64,000 bases of DNA from Hyphomonadaceae bacterium UBA5336 (GTDB taxonomy: Bacteria; Pseudomonadota; Alphaproteobacteria; Caulobacterales; Hyphomonadaceae), in the NCBI GenBank assembly GCA_002408125.1, contig DHQO01000042.1:1-64000 (forward strand). The letters run 5' to 3'. The notes below the pieces were generated by a model. It ran no database searches. It was not told where the DNA came from and saw only the letters and a list, made by a program, of their open reading frames with translations. This document shows positions 32,547 through 41,430 of the stretch, piece by piece. The position numbers and the translations under genes are program-made. How positions within the stretch are numbered: position 1 is the first letter of the stretch; each line of letters starts with the position of its first letter.

Positions 32547-33995
32547 ATGGGCCAGCAAACGCAAGATGATGACATTGATGAGGCGGTGGCCGAAGAAGAG
32601 GCCACGGAATCGGCCCGCTCGCCCGTCAGTGGCCTGGATACGTCCATTTCTGCCGGCGCGCATCTGTTCGAGGCCGCCGGGCGCCTGAAGGCGAAATGGA
32701 TCAAGCGCTGGGTCACGCGCGAACTGCCGGCCTATCTGTCTGTGCAATCAAGCTGGTTCCTCGCCTTCGGCCTGCAGATGGTGCTGTTTCCCTATCTGAT
32801 CACCAGTCCGAACTATCTCGCCCTTGATGGCCTGGAACTGGGCCTGGCGAACATGGCTCTGTCGGCGCCGTCAGTGGTCTTCCTGCTGCTTGGTGGGGTC
32901 GTGGCCGAGCGGGCCGATGGCAAGCGGCTCTTGATCCTGCTCCATTTGCTGGCCGCCTTTCCCGCGCTTGGGCTCGCCGCGGCCGTGGCGACCGGCAACC
33001 TCTCCTATCCGCTGATGATCTTCTACGGCCTGACCATCGGCACGGTGGGCGCCTTCATGATGCCGGCGCGCGATGCCATCATCAATGAGGTGGTCGAGCG
33101 GCGCATCCGGGTCGGCTCCAGCGTAACCCTACAGCTCGGCGTGACGCTCGCCACCATGGCCCAGTTCGTCAGCCAGATCGTCGGGCTCATCCTCGGCGGG
33201 TATGCCGACAAGATGACTCGCATGCCAAGCTGGCTAGGCGGGTTCGGGGTCGGCCCGATCCCGAGCGAGGATCTGCTTGTCATCCAGGGCCTGGCGCTGG
33301 CACTGGGCTCGATTTTCGCGCTGTTCCTGGCGCGCGGCCGCCGGGTCCAGACCGGGCGCTCGGGCATGGGCGCCGCGCTCGGCGACATTGCCGAGGGCAT
33401 GCGGGCCGTACGCGCCGACGGGCGCCTCTGGGGCATGACGGCGCTGATGTTCGGCGTCGGCATCTTCGTTATCGGCTCGTTCCTGGTGGTCCTGCCGATC
33501 ATCAACCGGGACATCTACAACCTTGATTCCGATGGCATCCGGGACATGTTCGTCACCTTCTGGCTCGGCGCCTTCGTGGCCTCGGTCGCCCTGTCGGTCT
33601 TCAAGCATATCAAGCGGCAGGGCCGTCTCCTGCTGACAGCGCAGCTGCTCGGATCGCTTGCCATCCTCATCATGCTGGCGCGCCCGCCGCACTATGTCTT
33701 CCTCTCCATCGTCTTCATCTGGGGCATCGCTGCGGGCATCTCCATCGCCATGAGCCGTTCCATCGTCCAGAACGCGGCACCGAAGGACCAACTCGCCCGC
33801 GTGCTCTCGATCTACCAGCTCGGCTTCATGGCCGGCGCGCCCTTCGGAGCGGCCCTGATGGGCCTGATCACCGACTTTTTCCCCGACGAACCCCAGCGCG
33901 TGGCGGTCATCCCGGCCGCCGGCATGGTAATCCTGATTGCCTGGATGGTGCTGCGCACGCCGATCTGGAACATGAAACACGAGAAGAGCGACTGA
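32547..33995 (+). CDS. MFS transporter
   Basis: The 482-residue protein has an unusually long acidic cytosolic N-terminus (about 55 residues, DDDIDEAVAEEEATE) before about 12 transmembrane helices. MFS signatures include GGVVAERADGKRLLILLH between TM2 and TM3 and the repeat-like GAALMGLITDFFPDEP. Weakly similar families include proton-driven efflux proteins; the substrate cannot be deduced. It sits directly upstream of the SRAP gene (3-base gap), so the two may be co-transcribed. Confidence 0.88.
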   Translation: MGQQTQDDDIDEAVAEEEATESARSPVSGLDTSISAGAHLFEAAGRLKAKWIKRWVTRELPAYLSVQSSWFLAFGLQMVLFPYLITSPNYLALDGLELGLANMALSAPSVVFLLLGGVVAERADGKRLLILLHLLAAFPALGLAAAVATGNLSYPLMIFYGLTIGTVGAFMMPARDAIINEVVERRIRVGSSVTLQLGVTLATMAQFVSQIVGLILGGYADKMTRMPSWLGGFGVGPIPSEDLLVIQGLALALGSIFALFLARGRRVQTGRSGMGAALGDIAEGMRAVRADGRLWGMTALMFGVGIFVIGSFLVVLPIINRDIYNLDSDGIRDMFVTFWLGAFVASVALSVFKHIKRQGRLLLTAQLLGSLAILIMLARPPHYVFLSIVFIWGIAAGISIAMSRSIVQNAAPKDQLARVLSIYQLGFMAGAPFGAALMGLITDFFPDEPQRVAVIPAAGMVILIAWMVLRTPIWNMKHEKSD

Positions 33996-33998
33996 CCC

Positions 33999-34673
33999 AT
34001 GTGCGGGCGTTTCTTCCGATACTTCGTCAGCTGGGAAGACTATCGCGCCTGGCTCAACCTGGTCCCGCCAGATGAGGTCGACGCGCCCGAAGCGACCTAT
34101 AATGCCGCCCCGATGAGCCTCCAGCCGGTCATCCGCCCGCGCGAGCGGGGCGAAGGGCTGGAACTGGCGCCCATGCTCTGGAGCCTCATCCCCTCCTGGT
34201 GGCACAAGCCGCTGAAGGAAAAGACCTTCCCAAGCTTCAATGCACGCGCGGAAACCGCAGCGGAAAAGCCGGTCTTTCGCGGCGCCTTCCGCTATCGCCG
34301 CTGTCTGGTGCCGGTCTCGGGCTTTTACGAGTGGACGGGGGCAAAGGGCTCGAAGATCCCCTTCGCGATCTCCCTGCGCAACCGGCGCTGGTTCTGTCTT
34401 GCCGGGCTGTGGGATCGGGCGATGATCGACGGATCGGAGATCGACAGTTTCGCGGTACTCACCACGCAGCCGAACGATCTCATGGCAGGCATTCATACTC
34501 GCATGCCGGTGATCTTGCATCCGCAGGATTATGCCCGCTGGCTGGACCCCGCAAGCGGGCCTGTGGATGACCTGTTCGAGCCCTTCCCCACACTCGATAT
34601 GCAGGCCTGGGCCGTCGGCCCGGATGTCGGCAATGTCCGCAACAACCACCCCGGACTGGTGGAAGAGGCCTAG
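33999..34673 (+). CDS. SRAP domain protein (YedK/HMCES-like)
   Basis: SRAP proteins shield abasic sites in single-stranded DNA by forming a thiazolidine crosslink with Cys2. The 224-residue product starts MCGRFF (Cys2 exposed after Met removal). It has the active-site pattern: Asn and Arg in FPSFNARAET, Glu in PVSGFYEWTG and His in GIHTRMPVIL. All four expected residues are present, so it should be active. It ends four bases inside the convergent UPF0262 gene. Confidence 0.94.
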   Translation: MCGRFFRYFVSWEDYRAWLNLVPPDEVDAPEATYNAAPMSLQPVIRPRERGEGLELAPMLWSLIPSWWHKPLKEKTFPSFNARAETAAEKPVFRGAFRYRRCLVPVSGFYEWTGAKGSKIPFAISLRNRRWFCLAGLWDRAMIDGSEIDSFAVLTTQPNDLMAGIHTRMPVILHPQDYARWLDPASGPVDDLFEPFPTLDMQAWAVGPDVGNVRNNHPGLVEEA

Positions 34674-35161
34674 TTCGTCAGCTGGCCGCGGCCGGTGCCG
34701 TGATGAAGGGCGCAGATCAGGGTGAAGAGGCGCCGGGAGGTGTCGAAATCGGTCTCGACCTTGCCGGCAAGGCGTTCCTCGACCAGTTCCGAGCCCTCAT
34801 TGTGGATGCCGCGCCGGGCCATGTCGATGGCCTCGATCTGGTGCGGCGACTGGGTGCGGATCGCGTCATAATAGCTTTCGCAGATCATGAAATAGTCGCG
34901 GATCACACCGCGAAACGGCGTCATGGACAGGATGAAGGTATGCACCGGCGCACCGGCCTCATCGCTGATATCGAAGACCAGCTTGCGCTCCTGCAGCGAC
35001 AGCGCCAGCCGGTACGGCCCGCCGTCATGATCGATCACGCCGAAGACATTGTCCTCGATCAGGTCGAAAATCGCCACGCGCCGTTCATGCTCGGCCTCCG
35101 GCCCCGAAGCCGCCAGGGTCGTGTCATCGATTTCGATGGAAACCAGCCGGTTGTCCGCCAT
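34670..35161 (-). CDS. UPF0262 family protein
   Basis: The 163-residue cytosolic protein matches UPF0262: RLVSIEIDDTTL, RRVAIFDLIEDNVF, YRLALSLQERKLVFDI, FRGVIRDYFMICESYYDAIR and LFTLICALHHR-like LFTLICALHH. The function is unknown. It is the last gene of a conserved alphaproteobacterial block murA-DUF2948-hisD-UPF0262 on the minus strand. Confidence 0.92.
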   Translation of the reverse strand: MADNRLVSIEIDDTTLAASGPEAEHERRVAIFDLIEDNVFGVIDHDGGPYRLALSLQERKLVFDISDEAGAPVHTFILSMTPFRGVIRDYFMICESYYDAIRTQSPHQIEAIDMARRGIHNEGSELVEERLAGKVETDFDTSRRLFTLICALHHGTGRGQLTN

Positions 35162-35187
35162 CAGCTTCTTCTTGTTGCGCGCTCTGA

Positions 35188-36480
35188 CTAATTCCGACGG
35201 ATCGTGACAGAGCGCCCATGGGCGGGCAACCCCTCTGCTTGCGCGAGGATAGAGGCGGCTTCCGACAGCGCGGAAAATCCTTCCGGCCCAGCACGTTGGA
35301 CGCTCATGCGCTTGATGAAGTCATACAGACCCAGACCGGAAGAGAAACGGGCCGCACGCGAGGTCGGAAGCACATGATTCGAGCCGGTGACATAGTCGCC
35401 CAGCGCCTCGGGCGTGTGATGGCCGAGGAAGACCGCACCGGCATGGCGGATCTCGGGCAACAGCCAGTCAGGGTCGGCGATAGCCAGCTCCAGGTGCTCC
35501 GCCGCGATCCGGTTGGCGAGATCCGCGGCCACCTGCAGGTCGCCTGCCAAGATGATCGCGCCATTCTCGCGCCAGGCCGCTTCGGCGACCTCGCGGGTGG
35601 AAAGCTGGCCGAGTTGGCTATCGACGGCGCGCGCGACGGCATCGCCAAGAGTGACATCAACGGTGATCAGGATGGATTGCGAGCTGGGATCGTGCTCGGC
35701 CTGACTGAGCAGGTCGGCCGCGATCCAGTCCGGATTGGCGGTCTGGTCCGCGATGATCAGGATTTCCGACGGGCCAGCAATGGTGTCGATGCCGACATCG
35801 CCGAACACCTGCCGCTTGGCTTCAGCCACCCAGGCATTGCCGGGCCCGACAATCTTGTCGACCGGGGCAAGGTCGCCCGCACCATAAGCCAGCGCGGCAA
35901 CGGCCTGCGCGCCGCCGATGGGGTAATAGGCATCCACACCGGCACGATCGGCGGCATAGGCGACCGCCGGAGCAAGGTCCCCGCCCGGCGCGGGCGCGAC
36001 CATGACGATGCGGTCCACCCCGGCAATCTTGGCCGGGATCACATTCATCAGGACGGAGCTGGGATAGCTCGCCCGCCCGCCGGGCACATAAACCCCGACG
36101 CTGTCGAGCGGGGTCCAGCGCCAGCCAAGCTCGACACCGGCACTGTCGGTAAAACTGTGGTCTGCCGGGCGCTGGGCGGCGTGGTAGGCGGCAATGCGCT
36201 CAGCCGCGAAATCGATGGCATGGCGCAGCTCTGGCGGGCAATGAGCGGCGAGTGCCTCAAGGTCCACCGCCTCGCACTGCAGCGTCTGCGGGTCGATCAC
36301 CAGCCGGTCGAAACGCGCCGTCAGCTCGGCAACCGCAGCTCCGCCACGCGCGCGCACATCCGCGATGATATCGGAAACGGTCGCGCGCAGGTCACCGGCG
36401 CCCTCGCCGCGCGGGCGTTCAAGGAATTGCCTGAACTCGGCCTCGAAACCGGCAGTGGCGGTATCGAACCGGGCAACCAT
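35188..36480 (-). CDS. hisD: histidinol dehydrogenase
   Basis: Zinc-dependent enzyme oxidising L-histidinol to L-histidine in two NAD-linked steps, the last reactions of histidine synthesis. The 430-residue protein has the family signature VGPGNAWVAEAKRQVFGDVG, then IAGPSEILIIAD and LSQAEHDPSSQSIL, and catalytic His residues in EHLELAI and GHHTPEALGDYVTGSNHVLPT. Its ATG overlaps the DUF2948 stop codon (TGATG). Other his genes are not in this window. Confidence 0.97.
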   Translation of the reverse strand: MVARFDTATAGFEAEFRQFLERPRGEGAGDLRATVSDIIADVRARGGAAVAELTARFDRLVIDPQTLQCEAVDLEALAAHCPPELRHAIDFAAERIAAYHAAQRPADHSFTDSAGVELGWRWTPLDSVGVYVPGGRASYPSSVLMNVIPAKIAGVDRIVMVAPAPGGDLAPAVAYAADRAGVDAYYPIGGAQAVAALAYGAGDLAPVDKIVGPGNAWVAEAKRQVFGDVGIDTIAGPSEILIIADQTANPDWIAADLLSQAEHDPSSQSILITVDVTLGDAVARAVDSQLGQLSTREVAEAAWRENGAIILAGDLQVAADLANRIAAEHLELAIADPDWLLPEIRHAGAVFLGHHTPEALGDYVTGSNHVLPTSRAARFSSGLGLYDFIKRMSVQRAGPEGFSALSEAASILAQAEGLPAHGRSVTIRRN

Positions 36481-36920
36481 CAGCGCCGTCTCCGCTCGTG
36501 ATCGGGCGCAGATCGCGTCGGCCAGGTCTGCTGAGAATCCAGCAGCGTCACATCGAGCGCCTCCACATCCAGGGCGATCTCACCATCGCCTGCAAGGAGG
36601 ATATAGAGAGTCCCGCCCGGAGGCACATCGCCTGGCTCGAAGCGCAGCTGCAAAACGGAGATCACAATCTCGGGATCGTCCTGAGGCAGGCCGCGCACTC
36701 GCACACCGAGCACGCTGTCCACCGCCAGCAGGGCGCGCACGCGCTCCTTCTCAGCGCCCTCTTCCCAGCGGAACCGGTTCAGCTCCAGGGTGAACCGGTG
36801 CTGGCGGGACTTGAAGCTGAGATTGCCGACCTGCGAGACACTATCCTGCACAGCCGCAGAAATGACCTGCAGGTCGTCTGTATCCTCGGCGATCAGGCGC
36901 AACGCATCGGACTTGGACAT
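36480..36920 (-). CDS. DUF2948 family protein
   Basis: The 146-residue protein has the DUF2948 pattern: LRLIAEDTDDLQVISAAVQD, VGNLSFKSRQHRFTLELNRF and LRFEPGDVPPGGTLYILLAG. It is conserved between murA and hisD in alphaproteobacteria and has no known activity. It lies 12 bases after murA and overlaps hisD, so it belongs to the same operon. Confidence 0.9.
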   Translation of the reverse strand: MSKSDALRLIAEDTDDLQVISAAVQDSVSQVGNLSFKSRQHRFTLELNRFRWEEGAEKERVRALLAVDSVLGVRVRGLPQDDPEIVISVLQLRFEPGDVPPGGTLYILLAGDGEIALDVEALDVTLLDSQQTWPTRSAPDHERRRR

Positions 36921-36932
36921 GGATCCCCGTAA

Positions 36933-38204
36933 CTATTCGGACAGCCGCGCGACATCCGCCCCGCAGGCCGTGAGTTTTTGATCTAGGCCCTCAAACCCGC
37001 GATCGAGATGATAGATGCGGTTGACCACAGTCTCACCCTCTGCGGCAAGCCCCGCAATGACCAGTGAGACCGAAGCGCGCAAGTCTGTCGCCATGACGGG
37101 CGCGCCGTGCAGCGCTTCCACGCCTTTCACTACGGCCTCACGGCCGCGCACTGTGATGTTGGCGCCAAGGCGCGAAAGCTCCGGTGCGTGCATGAACCGG
37201 TTCTCGAAAATGTTCTCGCGGATGATCGAGGTCCCGTCGGCCAGGGCGACCAGCGCCATGAACTGGGCCTGCAGGTCTGTCGGGAAGCCGGGATGGGGCT
37301 GGGTGTCGATGTCCACCGATTTCAGCCGCGTGCCGTTGCGGCGAATGCGGATCGTGCCGGCCTCGGCATCGCTATCGACCGTCACACCCGCCTTGCGCAG
37401 CGCCGACAGGGCCGCGCCGAGCGCCTCGACCGGGGCATGGATCAGCGTGACATCGCCGCCGGCCGAAGCCGCCGCCATGGCATAGGTACCCGCCTCGATC
37501 CGGTCCGGCATCACCCTGTGCTCTGTGCCCGAAAGGCTCTCAACGCCCGTGATGTGGATGGTATCACCGCCAGCACCGGTGATCTTGGCCCCCATGGCGT
37601 TCAGGCAGTCTGCGAGATCGGCGATCTCCGGCTCGCGCGCGGCATTCTCCAGCACCGTCTCGCCTCTGGCGAGCGTGGCGGCCAGCATGGCGTGCTCTGT
37701 CGCGCCGACCGACGGGAAGGGAAAGTTCACATGCGCGCCCTTCAGCCCGTGGATCGCTGCGGCCTTCACATAGCCGCCTTCGACCAGGATATCGGCGCCC
37801 ATGGCCTCGAAGGCCTTCAGGTGCAGGTCGACAGGCCGCGCACCAATGGCACACCCGCCCGGCAGGGAAACGGTAGCGTGGCCCGAGCGCGCCAGCAGCG
37901 GCCCGAGCACATTGAAGCTGGCGCGCATCTTCCGCACCTGTTCATAAGGCGCGATGGTGCTGGTCAGTTCAGCCGCGTTCAGGTGACAGGTCTTGGCCCC
38001 CTTCGGCCAGAACACTTCCACGCCAAGGGTCGCCAGAAGCTGCGACAGGAACCGCGTGTCGCTGAGATCGGGCATGTTGGAAAGCTGCAGCGGCTCGGGT
38101 GTGAGAAGACACGCCACCATCAGCTTGAGCGCGGAGTTCTTGGCTCCGGAGATATCAATCGTGCCGTTCAGCGGGCGGCCGCCGCGAATGAGAAGTCTGT
38201 CCAT
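36933..38204 (-). CDS. murA: UDP-N-acetylglucosamine 1-carboxyvinyltransferase
   Basis: MurA transfers enolpyruvate from PEP to UDP-GlcNAc, the first committed step of peptidoglycan synthesis, in the cytosol. The 423-residue protein has ISGAKNSALKLMVA near the N-terminus (substrate-binding Lys and Asn) and PGGCAIGARPVDLHLKAFE with the catalytic Cys (fosfomycin target). FPTDLQAQFMAL and the C-terminal YHLDRGFEGLDQKL are also typical. It heads the murA-DUF2948-hisD-UPF0262 operon. Confidence 0.97.
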   Translation of the reverse strand: MDRLLIRGGRPLNGTIDISGAKNSALKLMVACLLTPEPLQLSNMPDLSDTRFLSQLLATLGVEVFWPKGAKTCHLNAAELTSTIAPYEQVRKMRASFNVLGPLLARSGHATVSLPGGCAIGARPVDLHLKAFEAMGADILVEGGYVKAAAIHGLKGAHVNFPFPSVGATEHAMLAATLARGETVLENAAREPEIADLADCLNAMGAKITGAGGDTIHITGVESLSGTEHRVMPDRIEAGTYAMAAASAGGDVTLIHAPVEALGAALSALRKAGVTVDSDAEAGTIRIRRNGTRLKSVDIDTQPHPGFPTDLQAQFMALVALADGTSIIRENIFENRFMHAPELSRLGANITVRGREAVVKGVEALHGAPVMATDLRASVSLVIAGLAAEGETVVNRIYHLDRGFEGLDQKLTACGADVARLSE

Positions 38205-38268
38205 TCGCGGTGGTTACAGCGCGGCGTGGGCGAGGGAAAGGCTGGAATGCGGTTTTCGCGCGACCAGC

Positions 38269-38538
38269 TCAGGCAGCCTGTTCGCGGCGACGCTCGCTAC
38301 GCCAGATGCGCAGGAAGGCGGCAGCCCACCGGCGTTCCTGGAAAATCAGCGTTTTCTGGATGCTGCCACAGGACTGGAAACCGGTCTTCACCATGATGTC
38401 CGGCGCTTCGCCCTCGGGCTGGCGAGCCTCGGTGTCACACATATAGGCGCGCCATTTGGCATAGGTTTCAATGGCATTTGCGAGTCGGCGCTCGTCGCCT
38501 GGATTCTTGAGTCCCAGATTAACCACAACGTCTGTCAT
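38269..38538 (-). CDS. small hypothetical protein
   Basis: The 89-residue basic protein has no signal peptide. It starts MTDVVVNLGLKNPGDERRL and contains two cysteines (YMCDTE, QSCGSI) and a basic C-terminus (LRIWRSERRREQ). In-frame starts further upstream exist; ATG 38538 has a GGTGGGG about nine bases upstream. No family is recognised. It is divergent from the iron transporter genes and lies 64 bases upstream of murA on the same strand, so it might be co-transcribed. Confidence 0.5.
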   Translation of the reverse strand: MTDVVVNLGLKNPGDERRLANAIETYAKWRAYMCDTEARQPEGEAPDIMVKTGFQSCGSIQKTLIFQERRWAAAFLRIWRSERRREQAA

Positions 38539-38735
38539 TCTGACTAACCCCACCATCTTTATGTTCTTACCTGACGTTAACTCTTCGCAGGTGCACAAAT
38601 CAAGCGTCCAGTGCTTGAATTGTTCACCGCCCTACTCTCCCGCCTAGCGAATTCCATGCCAGATCAGCGTCACATTGGCACTATTGCGAAACGTTCTCAA
38701 AAAGACTAGCTGTCGGGATAGACAGGAGTTACCGC

Positions 38736-39809
38736 ATGTTCCGTTCACTGAAATTGCCTCCAATCCTCGGCAGCCTCGTCTGCTCTGCCCTGATGCTGGC
38801 GGCCTGTTCCGGCCCATCCGCACCTCAGCAGCAGGGGGGGAACGTCCCGGAAAATAATGGGTTCCTGAACATCTATTCCGCGCGGCACTACGATTCCGAC
38901 CAGGAAATCTACGACGCGTTCGAGGAAAGAACCGGCATCAGGGTGCGCGCCCGGGAATCCGGCGCTGCGCAACTGCTGGAGACCATGAAGGCCGAAGGCG
39001 ATGCGAGCCCGGCCGATGTCATCCTCGCTTCCGATGCCGGCACACTTTGGCGATTCGAGGATGCGGGCCTCACTCAGGAAGTGCACTCGCAGGTTCTGGA
39101 CGCCGCCATTCCGCCCCATCTGCGCGATCCGGACGGGCACTGGTTCGGCCTCGCAAAACGCTACCGCACCATTGTCTATGACAAGTCTGCGGTCGACCCG
39201 AGCGAAGTCGACGAGTTCATGGACCTCGCGACAGATCGGTTCGACGACAATATCTGCGCGCGCTCCAGCTCGAATATCTACAATCTCTCCCTGATGAGCG
39301 AGATCATCGAGCGCTATGGCTCTGAGGCAGCGGCGGACTGGGCCGAGGGTGTGGTCGGCAATTTCGCGATCGATCCGGCCGGCGGTGACACCGACCAGAT
39401 CCGTGCCGTGGCGGCCGGTGCCTGCCAGGTGGCGCTCGCGAACCATTATTACTGGGTGCGCCTTGCCACCAGCGGTGCCTCCAGCGACCGGGAAGCAGCG
39501 GATGCAACCGCGCTCTCCTTCGCCTCGGCCGGTGATGGTGCGCATGTGAATGTCACCGCAGGCGCCGTAGCCGCCCATGCCCCCAATCGCGAGCATGCCG
39601 TGGCTTTCCTGGAATTCCTCGCCAGCCCCGAAGGACAGGCCATGCTGGTCTCGCAGACCAAGGAATATCCGGTCGTTGCCGGTGTCCCCCTGCCCGAAGG
39701 TCTGATGAAAATCCCCGAGGACCTGAAGCAGAGCGACCTGTCGCTTGATGTCCTCGGCCGCAACCAGGTCGAGGCCCAGCAGATTTATGACCGCGCCGGC
39801 TGGCCCTAG
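38736..39809 (+). CDS. ferric-iron ABC transporter, substrate-binding lipoprotein (FbpA-like)
   Basis: The 357-residue protein has a lipobox (LMLAAC, Cys23), so it is probably a lipid-anchored periplasmic binding protein. The mature part is FbpA/FutA-like: NIYSARHYDSDQEIYDAFEE at the start, DVILASDAGTLWRFEDAGL, and ANHYYWVRL, whose tandem tyrosines correspond to the ferric-ion ligands of FbpA. AGGAG precedes the ATG. It is the first gene of a complete three-gene importer, followed after five bases by the permease. Confidence 0.92.
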   Translation: MFRSLKLPPILGSLVCSALMLAACSGPSAPQQQGGNVPENNGFLNIYSARHYDSDQEIYDAFEERTGIRVRARESGAAQLLETMKAEGDASPADVILASDAGTLWRFEDAGLTQEVHSQVLDAAIPPHLRDPDGHWFGLAKRYRTIVYDKSAVDPSEVDEFMDLATDRFDDNICARSSSNIYNLSLMSEIIERYGSEAAADWAEGVVGNFAIDPAGGDTDQIRAVAAGACQVALANHYYWVRLATSGASSDREAADATALSFASAGDGAHVNVTAGAVAAHAPNREHAVAFLEFLASPEGQAMLVSQTKEYPVVAGVPLPEGLMKIPEDLKQSDLSLDVLGRNQVEAQQIYDRAGWP

Positions 39810-39814
39810 ACCTG

Positions 39815-41422
39815 ATGACGTCTGCCACCTCCTCCTTCACGCTGCCCAGTTGGGCTGGGCGGCTGCCGCTGGCGCTGATCACACTGGTGCTGGCCGTGCC
39901 TGTGCTGACGGCCGGGCTCAGCGGGCTATTGGCCGGTGGCGGGGAGACCTGGCGCCATATCCTGGCGACCGAGCTCTGGTCGACCACACTCACCACGCTG
40001 GGCATGCTCGCCCTGACCGGCGGGCTGATCCTCGCCATTGCCATTCCGGCCGCCTGGCTGGTGACCATGTACAGCTTTCCCGGCCGGGCGGTGTTCGAAT
40101 GGCTCCTGATCCTGCCGCTGGCCGCGCCGGGCTATGTGCTGGCCATCGCATATTATGACCTGCTGAACATTTCCGGGCCGGTGCAAAACGCGCTGCGTGA
40201 TGCCACCGGATGGGGCGCACGCGACTACTGGTTCCCGGACATCACCTCGCTGCCTGGCCTCTGCTTCGTGCTGGCAGTGGCGCTCTACCCTTATGTCTAT
40301 CTCACCGCGCGGTCGGCCTTCACCACCACCTCGATCTGCGCCATTGATGCCGCCCGCACGCTCGGCGCGCGACCCTTTTCCGTGCTGTGGCGCGTAGCCC
40401 TTCCCGGCGCACGCCCGGCCATCGTGGCGGGCCTGACGCTGGCCCTGATGGAAGCAGCAGCCGACTACGGCGCCGCCGGCTTCCTGAATGTGCGCACGCT
40501 GACCGTGGGCCTGTTCCGTGCCTGGTCAAGTTATGGCGATGCCGCAGCTGCCGCGCGCATGGCGCTGATCCTTCTGGCCATCGCGCTGACCCTGCAATGG
40601 GTGGAAAAGCTCCAGCGTGGCGGAGCGGGCGTGCAGGCCACATCGAAACGCTGGCAAAGTCTCGACCGGCCAGCGCTGTCGCCGCTGAAAGGCTGGCTCG
40701 CAGCCGGTTTTTGCGCACTCGTCTTCGCACTCGGCTTTGGCGTGCCCATCATTCGCCTGCTCTGGATCGCGGTGGAGACCGGCGACCATGGCCGCAACTT
40801 CACCGGCGCACTGACCACATCCCTGCTGCTCGCCAGCGCCGGCGCCGCCGTTGCCTTCATCGTCGGCATCACCATCGCGCTGACGGCGCGGCGCAGGGGC
40901 TGGCTCAGCTGGATGGCGAAGGTGGCAGCGTCTGGCGGATATGCTGTGCCCGGCGCGGTGCTCGCGCTAGGCGGCATCGTGGCGCTCAACACGCTCGGCC
41001 TGAACCTCGCCGGCGGACTGGCGCTTGTTGTTCTGATCTGGATCTATGCCGCGCGCTTTACCGCGGCCGGCGCCCAGCCCATGGAGGCGGCTCTCGCCCG
41101 CGCCCCGCGCTCGATGGGAGACGCCGCCCGCGCCCTCGGTGCCGCGCCGGCCATTCGGGTCTGGAAGATCGACCTGCCGGTGGCCCTTTCCGGCGCGCTT
41201 GTGGCTGCACTCATCCTGTTTGTGGAGATCCTGAAGGAACTGCCTGCCACGCTGATGCTGCGCCCGGCAAACTGGGACACCCTGGCCGTGCGCGCCTTCG
41301 CCTATGCCAGCGACGAGCGCCTGGCGGCTGCCGCCCTGCCCTGTCTCCTGATCACCGGCGCAGGCCTGTTGCCGGTGATTTTGCTGTCCTGGCGCCTGTC
41401 CAAAGCCCGCCCGGGGAGCTAG
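39815..41422 (+). CDS. ferric-iron ABC transporter permease (FbpB-like)
   Basis: The 535-residue protein has about 12 transmembrane helices arranged as two fused permease domains. Each has the EAA-type loop: IDAARTLGARPFSVLWRVAL in the first half and GDAARALGAAPAIRVWKIDL in the second, which contact the ATPase. This fused form is typical of FbpB/AfuB/SfuB iron transporters. It lies between the binding-protein gene (5 bases) and the ATPase gene (8 bases). Confidence 0.93.
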   Translation: MTSATSSFTLPSWAGRLPLALITLVLAVPVLTAGLSGLLAGGGETWRHILATELWSTTLTTLGMLALTGGLILAIAIPAAWLVTMYSFPGRAVFEWLLILPLAAPGYVLAIAYYDLLNISGPVQNALRDATGWGARDYWFPDITSLPGLCFVLAVALYPYVYLTARSAFTTTSICAIDAARTLGARPFSVLWRVALPGARPAIVAGLTLALMEAAADYGAAGFLNVRTLTVGLFRAWSSYGDAAAAARMALILLAIALTLQWVEKLQRGGAGVQATSKRWQSLDRPALSPLKGWLAAGFCALVFALGFGVPIIRLLWIAVETGDHGRNFTGALTTSLLLASAGAAVAFIVGITIALTARRRGWLSWMAKVAASGGYAVPGAVLALGGIVALNTLGLNLAGGLALVVLIWIYAARFTAAGAQPMEAALARAPRSMGDAARALGAAPAIRVWKIDLPVALSGALVAALILFVEILKELPATLMLRPANWDTLAVRAFAYASDERLAAAALPCLLITGAGLLPVILLSWRLSKARPGS

Positions 41423-41430
41423 AGCAAGGC

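Noticed and set aside
38676..38687. TGGCAC ... TTGC upstream of the iron transporter looks like a sigma-54 promoter
   Set aside because: Only 7 bases separate the GG and GC elements instead of the required 10.
40387..41430. Long in-frame extension upstream of the FbpC-like ATPase
   Set aside because: The extension reads through the permease gene in another frame and is Arg/Gly-rich without similarity; the ATPase starts at 41431.
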